Shown here: in pieces, positions 1 to 12,172 of the stretch
How positions within the stretch are numbered: the stretch's first letter is position 1
Layout of the letters: the number at the start of each line of letters is the position of its first letter
Source: Isoetes taiwanensis
Taxonomy: Eukaryota; Streptophyta; Lycopodiopsida; Isoetales; Isoetaceae
Length of the DNA: 64,000 nt
Direction: 5' to 3'
Assembly: GCA_021234155.1 (NCBI GenBank)
Contig: JAJEKV010000048.1
Span: 122,001-186,000 of the forward strand
Translations under genes and position numbers: made by a program
Notes under the pieces: generated by a model
What the model was told of the DNA's origin: nothing
Seen by the model: the letters and a program-made list of their open reading frames with translations, nothing else
Databases searched by the model: none

Positions 1-2765
1 CCCCAGAGGTATCGAGCCCATGCCTTGCCCACACGCAGTGGCCTTGCCCACACGCAGTGGCAAACCATCAGGCCTAGCCTGCTAAGATACCTGGTAGGCT
101 TTACACACTAGAGGAATTAATCTGCAATGGGACAAGCCCCCCTTATCTGCCGGTCTAGTCCCGTCACTCACAGCCAGGCGGGCTCTTATGCACATGCCGC
201 ATTAATTGGGAATTAATGAGGCTATCTAGATACATCAACTACTAAAGGTTTCAGGGCCTCTACCCCTCTTTCCAATACACAAGAGAGCATAGAATGGAAC
301 ATCATCATCATCAAAGAACTGAAATACTAAATAATATCTATTCTATCTACCTAAACAAACATGGTTAGGTTCATTCGTTAAGGTTGGTGATCTTAGGATC
401 TATAAGGCTGCTAAGACTGAGCTACCATACTATCCTAGCTCATTGCGTGCTAAGAGTCGGCTTTGTACAACGGAATCACAGGTTACTTGATCCTTGGCTC
501 GTTCCTGCTCCTCGAATCGCGTCCATGCCTTCGTTCGAGCTGAATGCAGCTGCTCCTGGGAGAACTGTTGTGCAAATTGACTCGGCGGCAGTGTTGGGGA
601 AACTTTCAAACCTTGTTAGGAAAATTTCCTGCAAGTCCTAAAACTATTCGGAATTTATAAAATCCAGTCGGAAGCTCCCTGTTGCTAATACCTCAAACCG
701 GAAATAATATATATTCAATACTTTTTTTTTTAATTAGAAACTCACAAATCATTAAATAGCAGGAATAAAGTTGATAATTTAAAAATTAAGATCTTCAGTC
801 AAAAGTTTAACACAAAAGAGTACGCAAGAAAACTTACAATGTTTCATAGTAGCAAATGATACTCTAAAAGATACTCTAAAAGTATAGTACTATATGAAGA
901 TGCTGCAAAACAATTGTTGAAGAAGCTAACAAAGGCATTGCATGACTTTCGAGCTGTAATTGCTGTTGTTTCTTCTTTTGAGACTTGTGTGGATCTTCTG
1001 GCTTCAAGTTATCTGCGGACTGGTAAGGTTTTAGATGCCTACATTTTCTTAGCAGTAGGTCATTGGCTTTATCTGGTTTTATCTGGTCTGGAAAGGGCTT
1101 TACTACTACTCCAATCCAACCATATGGGGCTGGGCAATGGCTGTGCGCTGGGGAATGGCGTAAGCTGCCCTCTGCTGCTACATTATCTGCTACATTATCA
1201 GATTTTTGTGCAAGGAAGAATTGATGTAGGCAGGCTTCGTAATATAGATCGGCGTCTGTTAATCAGGAGTGCCGAAGACAACAGAGCAGCTGAAGCTGTC
1301 GGTTTAATGGAGTAAGCATGAAGAGCCAATTCTCTGAAATAGACAGCTGATGTGGAAGATAGCAAATGTGAAGATTATATCAGGTGAAAACATCAGAAGG
1401 AGCAAGAGCAGACTGCCACGGTGATGCTGAATGCTGCAGAGTCTTGTCAGTTTAGAGGAGCCGAGCTCATTGCGAAGGACCAGCTTTTATTGTTCATTGC
1501 TTGAATCTTAATAGAGCCACCAGAAGTTGTGTTAGCCAATTCCATCCGGTGGTGATTCCATTTCGATGCGTGTTTTACAAGGAGTAGCGGATTCGATCTA
1601 TGTGGAGGAGGAGGGTTTAGACAGAGGATATTTGCCAAGGAATGATCGCTAGTCTATTTCGTGGGAGGTATGATGAGAAAAGAAAAAACAGAGGACCCCG
1701 AATGTCACGCATTGTGGGAGGGTCTTACAAAAAAAATTATTCTGTTCAATACTCATTCTCAATAAAAAAATCTATGTCTAATACCTGGAATTGTTTTGCC
1801 GAATCCGAATCCTTGTTGCTTGACGGAATGGGGCTGGTGCAAGAATCGATCCAGATAGGGGTACAAGATCCGGCTCTGTTCTTGCTGGGCGGGAAGGATC
1901 CGGAAACCAGGGAATTTCTGCGAGGAAGGCTTAGGATGGTCACCCGACTAGGGCGGTTTTTGTCCAGCATGGACGGTAGCATTACACTCTCCCGGGGAAT
2001 TTCCCCAACGTAGCTCGGCGGCGCCTGGCAATGCGGACTAGCAGCTTGGTTTGGCCGGAATGGCCCAAGGAAGCCAAAATGCAAAAATGGAAAGGGTTTA
2101 GGGTCTCTTCTTTTGTTCCTTTTACACGAACTTTTAAGTTAAGATTAGAAGGGACCAATGGGGCTTTGCCATTTGGCAAAGGGGTTTAATTGCATATGTT
2201 TAATATATATGTGCAACATACGAAGTTGCCCCTAGGCACAACCCTTTCCAAAAATAAGCGCATGATATTCCACCGATTCTGCAAATGATTAGACCTTGTG
2301 CTTTAGGTTCTGTATAGTTGACAACATTCATAAGATGAGATTTGATACGCAACTTTGAATAGGAAATTTACCATGCCGAGGATTGCCAACAATTACCAAG
2401 GAACCTCCTAATGTAGGGATTTCTACCGTAATAGGCCAGCATTACAGATGTCCGAATCTAAGAGCAATAAATTAAATTAGATAAAAATAGAGAGAAGGGT
2501 GCATGCATAAATTTAGACTAGATGTGAATGATCAAAAATACCTGGAAGGATGATGCCCGCCACACAGCTTTCTGGAGGCCAAAGAATATATAATTGCTAG
2601 CAAGCAGATCTGTTCCCTAAGCCTTCTCTCCCTTCGATTTAGATCAAGTACTTGTAATTTTGATCTTGCGAAGGATTCCCCTGCAAAAAAAAGCTCTGTC
2701 CAGTTTGCATAATGCAGATTTCTAAAAAAATGATCCCTTCCATCATAAACATTTATTTACAACAG
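1..2765. other. Intergenic, no supported gene
   Basis: No reading frame here shows a recognisable domain or a consistent exon series. Open frames of 133 codons (914-1315) and 123 codons (1642-2013) exist, but neither resembles a family I know, and the second overlaps an equally long open frame on the other strand, so neither is called. A short CCTAGG-centred palindrome near 2,225-2,250, following a GTTGCCCC-type word, looks like a remnant of the P repeat family found elsewhere in the window. Confidence 0.5.
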
Positions 2766-3289
2766 AAGTTAATAAGGAGCAAGATTATGGAGGAAGCCGC
2801 AAAGAAGAACATGCTTCAACACAGCCGCCAGATTTAGGTATTTTTTCTCTGTCATGTTATGTATTATATGTGAGTTACTAATCAGGTTTTATAAATCCAG
2901 AGCAAGAAGAGGACGTTGTATCTTCTCAGGAAAGACAGGCTGTCCTTGTGAACACTTTGGACTTAAGGTAACATGCATGCATTATATTGACATTTTTACA
3001 TGTATTGACATTTTTGTTTTTCAGTGTCAAAGAAAAAGAAGTTGTTTGTATGTTTCTAATGAAGATCTCAACCGTCAATGAGATGTACACTCAAATTCCA
3101 AAATTTATGGCAGAACAAAACAGGTCTAGACAAAGAACTTTTAGAGGTACTCGAAACCTCAGTCAATTAGAGAAGCTAGATCTAGTAGTAAAGCACTTAC
3201 TCGAGCAAAATTCTGAGTTGGCTGCCAAAAAAAATGCTCACCAAGTGGGGTTTTGTGTATCTGATTTGTTCTTTGATGTCAGCTCCTAG
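2766..3289 (+). CDS. Hypothetical three-exon gene fragment
   Basis: Three pieces join in one frame through GT-AG introns: exon A about 2766-2837, exon B 2886-2967, exon C 3025-3289 with a TAG stop. The phases agree at both joins (1 nt carried at A/B, 2 nt at B/C), which a chance arrangement would rarely do. The product is hydrophilic. Exon A/B is rich in Glu, Gln and Ser (PEQEEDVVSSQE). Exon C carries a basic stretch (NRSRQRTFRGTRN) followed by a Leu/Glu-rich possible helix (EKLDLVVKHLLEQNSELAAKK). I recognise no domain. No start codon is visible, so upstream exons are missing or this is a fragment. The ORF is open but function is unknown. Confidence 0.45.
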
Positions 3290-3619
3290 TTGGCAAGCTA
3301 TAAGGAATGACTAATGTACTGATCTTTGATCTCTTAATAGACTGATTTACTGACTTGTTCTTTCTGTACTCATGGTCTTGGTATTTCAGAAATTGCATAT
3401 AGTTTTCAGTTTCTCCCCCTTTTTTATTTTTTATTTTTTTTTTGTATGGAACATAATTTGTTTCTTAAGGTATGGAACACATTGAATCCACATTCATGCT
3501 CTCTCATATTTTCTAACACGAATGCATGATTGCCTTTGTATAAATACATCCAGTTCCGTCCTATATGCATTCAGATCTACATCTTCGTATGCTTTAGAAT
3601 CTGATCAAGGCATGTGACA

Positions 3620-3778
3620 CAATATACCCCTAACTTTTTGCAAAATTCACAGTATACCCCTAACTTTCTAAAAATTCACAAAATGCCCCTAAAAACCTAT
3701 ATGTTAGGGGCATTTCATGAATTTTTAGACAGTTAGGGGTATATTGTGAATTTTGCAAAAAGTTAGGGGTATATTGTA
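3620..3778. repeat. Fold-back MITE-like element
   Basis: Two arms of about 73 bp (3620-3692 and 3704-3776) are near-perfect reverse complements around an AACCTATATG-type loop. Each arm has two copies of a TATACCCCTAACTTT-type motif, so the element would fold into one long hairpin. There is no coding capacity. I did not see a convincing target-site duplication. Related GGGGTAT-rich sequence occurs nearby (3840-4078, 8881-9070, 29,545-29,790). Confidence 0.75.
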
Positions 3779-3839
3779 GTTTTTCCCAAAGTTTTATTAG
3801 TAGAAACTTATGGCATCATAATGAGCTATTCAGGATCAT

Positions 3840-4078
3840 AGCAAAAATATGCTCAATGGAAAGGCAATAGGCAATAAAGGGGGGATTGTATATAAATTAT
3901 CTAGAGGGGGAATGTTGTCAGAAAGGGGCAAATAAAGAGACTATTAAGTAAGGGAGATATTAAACTACAAAATCACAGGGGGATTGTTGAGAAAAGGGTA
4001 TTAACTAAGTATGGGATATTAAACTACAAGGTCACAAAAGGGGAATGGTTGAAAAGAGGGGTATGAATGGAGGGGATA
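3840..4078. repeat. Dispersed repeat rich in GGGATATTAAACTAC
   Basis: The phrase GGGATATTAAACTACAA followed by CACAAAGGGG and a GAGAAAAGGGGTAT-type tail occurs more than once here and recurs at 8,881-9,070 and 29,545-29,790. Each time it lies beside other repeats (R1 here and at 8.7 kb). It has no open frame and its class is unknown. Confidence 0.6.
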
Positions 4079-5210
4079 TTCTGGGAAGGGACTCGCAATA
4101 GACACAAAACCGGCCGATAGATAGGCTTGTCATTCATCACAGCAGCAGTATACAATGGTTTTGAGGAAGAGAGAGGGGTAGCCGACCATAGGAACAATAT
4201 CGGACTACCCCATAAAAAGAAATGTGCACAGGCAACATAGAAGGGCAATGGCGACAACTTCTCACCGGGATAAAAACCTCGCTCTTCGGGTTTTCGAGGA
4301 AAACCCTAATGAGAAATGGTCGCCAACAACCTTGAATGTGATGCCTCGAAACTCAAGAAGATGGAGGGACGGGCGAACCCAAAGAGAAAGCAGACCCCGC
4401 AGGATGGCGTGAAGCCCCCGAATGTGTTGCCCGGAGAACCGAAAAGATGATGTACTGGCAAACACAACTCTAGACCCCATAAGATGCTAAGAAAAGAAGA
4501 GTCAAGAGAAGGAGACATGTCAATGGCTTAAGTTAAAAAGCAGGATCCCCACATGACCGCAAAAAAAACCTGCAGCAACTCAAAAGAACCCCAAAAAATA
4601 CCCGGAAATGGTTAGAAGGAACTAACATGCATGGCATGGACAAGGTAAGCCGCACCACCAACCCCTGCAGAGAAGAGCAAATTAGAACAGAAATCAGCAC
4701 CCCGAAGGGGAAAAAGCATCACCCCGCGGGTGGAAATCAAGTATGCGTCACCCTCAAGGTGGAAGTAAATAGCATCACCCTCAAGGTGGAAAAAATAGCA
4801 TCACCCTCAAGGTGGAACAAATAGCATCACCCTCAAGGTGGAAAAAATAGCATCACCCTCAAGGTGGAAATAAATAGCATCACCCTCAAGGTGGAAATAA
4901 AAAACAACATATGAAAAGTGACATGATAGTAATGCAAAAACATTATTATAGTAAATGCCAAGTGAACAACATGAAAAAAACATGTCCCCCTGAGCAGGGC
5001 GGGAAGGGGGGGAAGCTCGGAGAAGGAAGGAAGCTGCTGTGAGAAGACGCCGATACTTAGGTCTTTGAAGGGGAAAAGAGCCCTATATAGGCTCGTCCCT
5101 CCCCGAATAATGGCGATCGATGGCTACCGGATCGATGCGATTCCCGGGAAGGGACTCATAATAGACACAAAACCGGCCGACTACCAGAGAACTTCCTAAC
5201 TACAAGCCCA
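4079..5210 (+). repeat. R1 dispersed repeat, copy 1
   Basis: This block recurs in inverted orientation at about 52,845-53,845, with shorter copies at 8,726-8,880 and 38,290-38,480. It begins with GGGAAGGGACTCGCAATAG and ends with a close copy of the same word (near 5,148), so each full copy is flanked by short direct repeats of about 40 bp. Internal landmarks shared with the distant copy are a GGTCGCCA/GAAAACCC segment (4,255-4,345), a CACCCTCAAGGTGGAA minisatellite and a GAAGCTGCTGTGAGAAGACG segment. A CCCTATATAGGCTCG word near 5,080 could be a TATA-like site, but nothing downstream supports a gene. Confidence 0.65.
4733..4897 (+). repeat. Minisatellite, unit about 26 bp, hairpin-forming
   Basis: Six or so tandem copies of AGCATCACCCTCAAGGTGG plus an A-rich spacer. 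Each unit contains CACCCTCAAGGTG, which is nearly self-complementary, so every unit can form a small hairpin. The same type of array, diverged and in reverse orientation, lies in the inverted R1 copy at 53,100-53,350. Confidence 0.8.
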
Positions 5211-8200
5211 ACCGCTGCGAAACCTCCAAATGTTGAGACGGGTCACGAAGCACGTAGCGAGAGTGAGAAGACGAGGAACGCCAGCGGCCGTGAGCACGAG
5301 CTGTATCATGCGGAACCCGGCGAAGATGCGTTAAGCCGGGCCCGGCGCGACGAAAGCGTAATGCGTACTATAAAGAGGGGTCCAAGCCTATAGCCAAAAG
5401 GCAATCCCCTCCACCACAAGCGGCAAATAATAGGATAAAGGGCGAAAGAAGAGGGAGAGGAGCTTAAAAAGAGGCCCGCCCACGGAGGATCGAGGAGATG
5501 GTAAGAACCGGTGGAGATCAAGCGCTGAAGAATAGTGACGGGGCATGCGGCCGCAGGTCAAACAGGCTAAAGAAACCGTGATGACGCGGGCAAGTTGATC
5601 GCGCTTTGGAACGGCAGATAAAAATGTCGCATTATGAGATAAATCCAAAAAGAAAGATCATGCCGCTTAAGAGCGAGGGCCTCGTGAGATGCGCGAAAAG
5701 CGGCAAAGGAAAGGACGATGAGGGCAGCACGGCCAAAGAAGGAACGGGCGGTTGGCGGTAAACAAAATGGAGAACAATAGAGCGAACATGTTGAGGCATG
5801 AGGGGAAGCAAGGTGCGGGGGACGAGTCCCACGAAGTAGACCGACGAGCCAAGGACTGTGAAAAGGGGAGGGCAGGTTGAAAACTTGATGAAAACGGATA
5901 TTGCAGCAGAGGTCGAAGCAATGGACGAGGGCTTAATGTGATGAGAATAATGAAGAGTGGCAAAAAAGGCGAACAACAACAAAGGGGAAAGCCGGAGATA
6001 AGAAACGGGCATGGAGGCGCACCAAACAACAAAGCGGGCGGAACAAAGCCATGTATGTCGCGAAGAGTCGAGGGGCGCGGGCGAAAACACCAAAGGCAAA
6101 GTCGAGAGGAACAAAGGGACCTCCGAGGAGCAAGTAATCGAGAGGCGTCGACCATCCGCAACACATCGTCCGGAATGGCGAATCCCCAACATAGTCAAAC
6201 AAACGGGAATCCATCGGAATCGGTGTCCATTGCCGCAGCAAACTCATAGTACTGCCAAATGAAGGATAATTGTACATCGTAACAAAGAACAAGAAGAACC
6301 GTTAGTGCAAGAAATGACCTAAAAAAGACGACGATAAGATAAAGATAAAGCAACATCCATGAAGTGTATGGTGCCAGGACAATATTTTAACAAGCATCTA
6401 AAAAGAAGGGCTAAGACGAGGATGGTAAAAGGAAAGAAAGTGTGAAGGTACCAAGATGAAGATCCCCCTCAACCATGGGGCACAAGCGACATCATACAGG
6501 ATCCCTCGTGCTGCTACTAACCGAAAGACATCAATGATATAGTGAAAAGAGACCCCGGTGGAGAGAATGGTAAAATGGCGATGCTTGAATGGAGGAGGTC
6601 AAACGTGAAAACCAAGTGAAAGGTAAAAGATACGGCCAAGGATATAGAGGAGATGGAGATCGAGAGTGCCAAGGTTCGGGTAGGAGTAATGAGGTGAGTC
6701 TAACAACCAAGTGATGAAAAAATGGGTAATGGCAACACAATAACTACATGATGTTATGTGGAAAATTATATCATGCCAAATGGATACAAATGAGACAACT
6801 CGCGACAAACATGTAAAGAACTTACTCTTGACAAATAAATGTAACGCATGTCTAGAGACGACAAAACCATAAGATAACGTATCAAGAGATGGATAGTACC
6901 AGGACAAGAAAGGAAATGCTTGACGACTCAAGTAGGAAGCAAAATGTCCACCGGAAGGTTAGCAAAAGCAGAACAAGCCAAAAACTCAATGGAGCGCAAT
7001 ATAGTGCCTACCCGTAAACCCAAGTTGCAAACATATGACAAGGCACAAAACCCAAAACCATAAGAACTTCGAGAACACGATGCAAGCTAAAAATGCCAAA
7101 TAGAATGCACTTATGACAAAATTGCGTTGCCCTGATGCACATAGAACCGTATGGGCTAAGGCCAAGCAAACACAGCAATGTATGGCACCTCGCCATAGAT
7201 TCAAAGAACAAGCGGAACAACGATGGAAGTTTTTCCACGAGAATTTTGGGTGTCTGCTTTGCGGCTTGTGGTTATGCAATCCGGCACCCGGTAGCTTGAC
7301 CTGCTCAAATCCAAAGAATCGAAAGGTCTTGTGCACGAAGCACCTTTAGCCCAAATTGCGCCGATTCTTTTCGGGTTGGTAAGAGCCCAAATCGACCCAT
7401 CCCCTTTCTGTTGAACCGGGTTTGAGGGACCGTAAATCTGCTCAAGATACGATGCTACAAAATTAACTGGGTTAGATTGTCAAACAGGGATTTAGTTTAA
7501 GCACTGTGGCACCACAACCAATAAAGTATCCACGAGAAAAGCATTGCATACGAACAACCCGCAATGGATGAAGCGAAAAAAGCGGTTGCGGTTGTATCCA
7601 ACTCTGCATAACTTTCCGCAGAACCTAGATCTTTGGGGCCGCGGCAGGTGGCATCTATCTTGGGTGGGCCGAAAAAAGCAGAGGGGATCAGGAGGTTAAC
7701 CCATAAAAAAAAAACAAGCAAAATCCGAATTTGGATCTGAAGCCCGGCTTGATAAAGCGGCTAAAAACTAAGGGTCAAACACGCAGATCAATTCGTGGAG
7801 AGGCAATGAGGTTGGGATTGGGCGCATGGATTGATTAGGCCGGAAGTGGTGCGGAGTGTTCCGGATTGAAATGATAGACTGGAATCGCCTGGGTAACTCA
7901 AATTCTGCGGGAGGCAGCAAATACTGACCATTGTGTGTCTTCGGGCGGAGATCAAATCGATACTTTTCGAAAAATCTTGTGGTATCCATTTAACGGGGTC
8001 TTGGTGCTGTTCTTGATTCATAGCAGCTCATTGCTTGAGCTCATCATGCGGCTCGAGAATTTGCATGCATCCGCGATCTCGAAAAAGCTAGCTCTAGAGT
8101 GGTACATGTGGCTTAGCAGCGAGGCGGATCAAAGCAACGAGGCGAAAAATGGAGTAGGCATCTGTGAGAAGTCGGAAGGAAGGCGGTAACAACCTCCACG

Positions 8201-8725
8201 AATCTGCGGCGATCTGTAGGAATCGAAACACCCATGCATGCATCCGCAAGAGAGAAATTGTGAAGAGATATGCACATGATCAAGATTATGCTTCTAGATG
8301 GATTCACCATGCACACAGCGAGGATGCATCCCATGGCACAGAAAACAAGAAAGTATAGAAACAAAAGAAAGATGTGGAAAAATATATATGATCTGCAGAA
8401 GCTAGTAACAATTTTATCAGCCATTCTGAGATTGTATCAATGCAAGTTGGGGAGTCACCATGCACAACCCAAAAACATCAAATTAAAATGAAAATAAGAA
8501 ACCGGGATGAATTGGTCCGTACTTCCGAGTGGATTCACCATAGTCCACCATGCATAACTGAAAAGCCTCCAATTGAACATAAAATAAACCGAAAACAAGG
8601 TAAAGATCCAGAAGGAAGTAATACCTGCCACACCATATCGCATTATGCCGATGAGAAAGAGACGAAGAATAACAAGACAAGGGTAAGGAAAGTGTGTGAG
8701 GGAGAAAAAGTCATGGAAGGGAAGC
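5211..8725. other. Long purine-rich repeat-like stretch without genes
   Basis: The plus strand is strongly A/G-rich with scattered CG dinucleotides, so the minus strand shows many long but low-complexity frames rich in Ser, Leu, Phe and Pro (the longest 188 codons at 5632-6198). None has a recognisable domain, and overlapping frames are open at the same time, so they are attributed to base composition. The stretch lies between two R1 copies (4,079-5,210 and 8,726-8,880) and may be the body of one larger repeat. Confidence 0.5.
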
Positions 8726-8880
8726 GAGGCAGAGAAGGGAAGCTCGGAGAAGGAAGGAAGCTGCTGTGAGAAGACGCCGATAACCGGTGCTGAAGGGGAA
8801 AGAGCCCTATATAGGCTCGTCCCTCCCCAGAATGGCGATCCGATGGCTCGGATCGATGCGATTAAACACAAAATCACAAT
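8726..8880 (+). repeat. R1 dispersed repeat, partial copy
   Basis: This matches the right part of R1 at about 5,010-5,150: GGAAGCTCGGAGAAGGAAGG, then GCTGCTGTGAGAAGACG, then an AGCCCTATATAGGCTCG word and a GATCGATGCGATT end. It stops where the GGGGG/ATATTAAAC repeat begins. The two R1 copies enclose the purine-rich stretch as direct repeats. Confidence 0.65.
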
Positions 8881-9070
8881 GGGGGGATTTCTGAGAAAAG
8901 GGTATTAACTGAGTACGGGATATTAAACTACAAGGCACAAAAAGAGGATGGTTGAGAAGAGGGGTATGAACGGAATAAGGGGATATTAAACATAAAATCA
9001 CAAAGGGGGGGATTTTTGAGAAAAGGGGTATGAACATTGGTGCAGAAAATGGGGTACATTATTGCATATG
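8881..9070. repeat. Dispersed ATATTAAAC/GGGG repeat, second copy
   Basis: This repeats the words seen at 3,840-4,078 (GATATTAAACTACAAGG, GAGAAAAGGGGTATGAAC), again directly beside an R1 segment. It ends in GGGGTACATTATTGCATATG, similar to the GGTATGACCATTGCATATGG word near 29,640. No coding content. Confidence 0.6.
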
Positions 9071-11892
9071 TCGAAATGGGGTACAAATGAAACTAGTTAT
9101 GGTGCCCGGCGTTGTCGGGCTTTTGCACAGTTGAAGAGGTGGTTGTTTCATGGTTGGCTAGAACAATCAATGTTGCTTGGAGGGGGCAAGGGTAATTCAT
9201 TGACTTAGAATATGTGGTATTTGGACTTAAACTTGATTGTATTATGTTGTTTGATGATGAAATAGCACCTGTATTTTCTATGTAAACCTTTGAATTATCA
9301 TAACATGGACATCTGTGGACATGTTGGCATTGGCAAACTTTAATAACAAAGTGAGATAAACAACCCATATATTTCATCAAGCTATGTTGATTAAGGTCTT
9401 AAAGAACCCATGTATTTTATCAAACTATGTTGCCTAAATAGCCTTGTGTGAAGAACTTTTCATAAGTTGCAAATGCCATGATAAACAACCCATATAAATG
9501 GTTGCATAAAGTGAGCAAGATGGACGTATTCAATCTGAGTAATTGTCTTGTTTGTGTGGCTGTATAAACTTTGTTTTATTAGCAAGTTTTATCTTGATCC
9601 CATATTAGCTTGCTTTGCAACATGATTGTTGCATGTCTTTTAGATGGACCAAAAGAGAGGCACAATATAGGATAGACAACCAAGTTCAAATTGCTTTACA
9701 ATTGAGATAGCCCCTTATTGATTAAATTCATTGTAGATAGTAATAACAGTTATACATTAAGAGACTTGAAGGTTGACATGTAATGAAAAACCTAAAGCTT
9801 GACTTGTAACACACAGTTCTATTATTCCATGTTCTGAAAGATTGGTATCAACGAAAGGGTAGATCCTTTAAAAGCTTGTGTGCAATATCACGAGCATTTT
9901 GAGACAAATAAAACATTGCCGAGACAACATAGTTGAGCTTAGAAGATTGAACAGCCTTTTCTGTAAATGCTGCTCAGGTTTTGAAATTGTAGAAAACTTG
10001 ATTCACATGCTTCAGATCAAGTAAATGGAATTCAAATGAAGTGGCCAAGCATTTATATAGCAGGTTTTTCTAATGACTTCAACTTCAATCAGTTCAGAGC
10101 ACTGAATACTTATGATGCACAAAATCACAGATGAATCTTCATATTCTCTGTTACATGCACAGATAAATCATTTGGCAAATAGTAATGGATAATAGTTGGT
10201 ATTGTCTTCAACTTTTGGCTCAATAACTTCTAATGCCCGATTAACCAAGTCAATATTGCCTTACATGCAAGGAAGACCCACAAAACACTTCAAACGAGTG
10301 GCAATCATCTGCATAAGGGCAAATGCAACAAATAGATAAAGTAGTTATAATAAGAATAAGAAATTAAAAGTTGCTATGCTTCTTGGATTGAACTTTGCCC
10401 TGGAAAACAGGTTCAATATTTTGGAAGTACACAACAGACAACAATTATTTCAACAATAGCAATAAGTCGCCGTTTTCCTGCTGATATCCTCAACTGGAGT
10501 ATGTGCAGCATATCTCTGTTATGTCCATACTTGGCCTTAGATTTTGCAGGTGAAGTATTTTATCCTCAAAACTTTTCACGATGCCCGTTCCTTTATTTCT
10601 ATAGCTAATGACATTTGGATACCCTGCCAAACAATGGAACCTAGCCCTTATGATGTGTCTTAGTGCCCAGGATAAATGGGCAATCATCCTCTTACCAGCC
10701 TGACCTATTGCAGATGCTCCTATCTATTTTTAACATGATATTTTAGCATCCATTCTAATACTGCAAAGTCTGAATACATAATGTTACCCAATTATAGTAG
10801 TGTTGCCTTCCTGGTGGTAACAAATGCATACGTACCCATAGTGCTCTCATATGTTCTCATGGTGGTCGTTATCAAATAAGTTGATCTACAATATCAAAGA
10901 AGGTTCTCACATATTGCAGGTGGAGCTTGCTTCATTATGGACTTAAGATGAGATGGGTATGCGATATAATAATGCGCTATCATAATAGGTCTGCCATTAC
11001 ATCTACTCATTACTGAGGATAGTTTATAGTTGGGCAACTGATAGCATGTCTAAAACCCTTGCCGGTTCATGCCACAGAAACTTTGAAATGGGAGACTCGT
11101 TGGTGCAGATATCTTCATTTGGCTATTCTCCATTTGACCATAAAATACACATAAAGCACCCAAAATACCTGCTGCCTCCACTGCATCTATTACAACATGG
11201 ATAAAAGCCTCACGTGGTCCATTGTTTATGAATAATAAACGATATTTGAAAGTACATATGGCCATAGCATAAACTGCAAGATTCAAGAAATGGGTAATAT
11301 ACATGATTACAATTGCCAAAGGAAAACACTCCTTCCATGTACTTGATTGTTCATGTAAGGGAGGCATCCATATAAAATCAAATAGAAATCAAATCCAAGT
11401 ATCTTGATCGACCAGAGAGAAGAAAATCTCTGTCCAAATGGAGTGACTCCAAAGTAGAGTATTAATCACACTGAAAGAGGCCATGTGCAGACACACAATT
11501 CAGTCATATTTAAGGAACATTCTTTAAGAGCTCAACAAATAACTCAAATCAAAGCAAGTACAAATTTGCAATGAATTGATGAGTTCCCAGCTTGAAAACG
11601 TAGTAGCAAAAGAGTGATCGATCTTGTGAAGGAAACTACAACATTTTCATGGCAATTTGAAAAGAACTCAGTCCACCCATAACAGATATTCTCTGAAAGC
11701 ATGATAATTTGGAAGAACCTAGTCCATCCATAAAAGCTGTTTCTCAAAGCAAAAAGGTTTGCAAACCTCAAGCATGAAGGAAAAATGTCAGAGGAGACCC
11801 ATTTTTCTAAGAAATAAGCAAAGCAAAGAAATCAGAGAAAGATATGACCTAGCCCCTAGCAGTATCAAACATTCTCGCCTCCAGTATAGCAG
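9071..11892. other. Intergenic, no supported gene
   Basis: AT-rich sequence with no recognisable protein or RNA gene. The longest frames are on the minus strand (11,050-11,367, 105 codons; 10,490-10,687, 65 codons). Neither gave a domain I know or a consistent splice chain, so they are not called. The right edge at 11,893 is the end of the large transposon. Confidence 0.5.
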
Positions 11893-11922
11893 TATAGGGT
11901 GAAAGCATGTTGTAGTGGAACA
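11893..11922 (+). repeat. Left terminal inverted repeat
   Basis: Thirty bases that are the exact reverse complement of 22,660-22,689. The next bases inward differ (a CCCTGGGTGTCCCCCC run on this side), but AAAAATGTGGTG appears about 30 bp inside both ends, suggesting a shared subterminal motif. Confidence 0.9.
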
Positions 11923-12172
11923 CCCTGGGTGTCCCCCCTGTCCCCCCTAAAAATGTGGTGGGAGATATCAAATTTGTGGTGCGATTTTAAATGTTTGTTT
12001 GGCGCCTAGTGCATGTACTGCCCGGATTCAATCATTTCTTGAACTGCAACAACCCAATTCTTACGCCACCCGTCCCATTCCAATTTCCTACGCCACCCGT
12101 CCCATTCCAATTTCCTACGCCACCGATTTCTAAACCCACGACCCATCCGCGCCTTTCCTGAAGCACACGGCT

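Noticed and set aside
1746-2084. 112-codon minus-strand frame, considered as an organelle DNA insertion
   Set aside because: I could not match it to any plastid or mitochondrial gene, and the plus strand is open over the same span.
4079-5210. CCCTATATAGGCTCG in R1 considered as a promoter
   Set aside because: It recurs in other R1 copies with no gene downstream on either strand, so it is repeat sequence.
5632-6198. 188-codon open frame on the minus strand
   Set aside because: Low-complexity Ser/Leu/Phe/Pro protein in a purine-rich stretch. Overlapping frames on the same strand are open too, as expected from composition.
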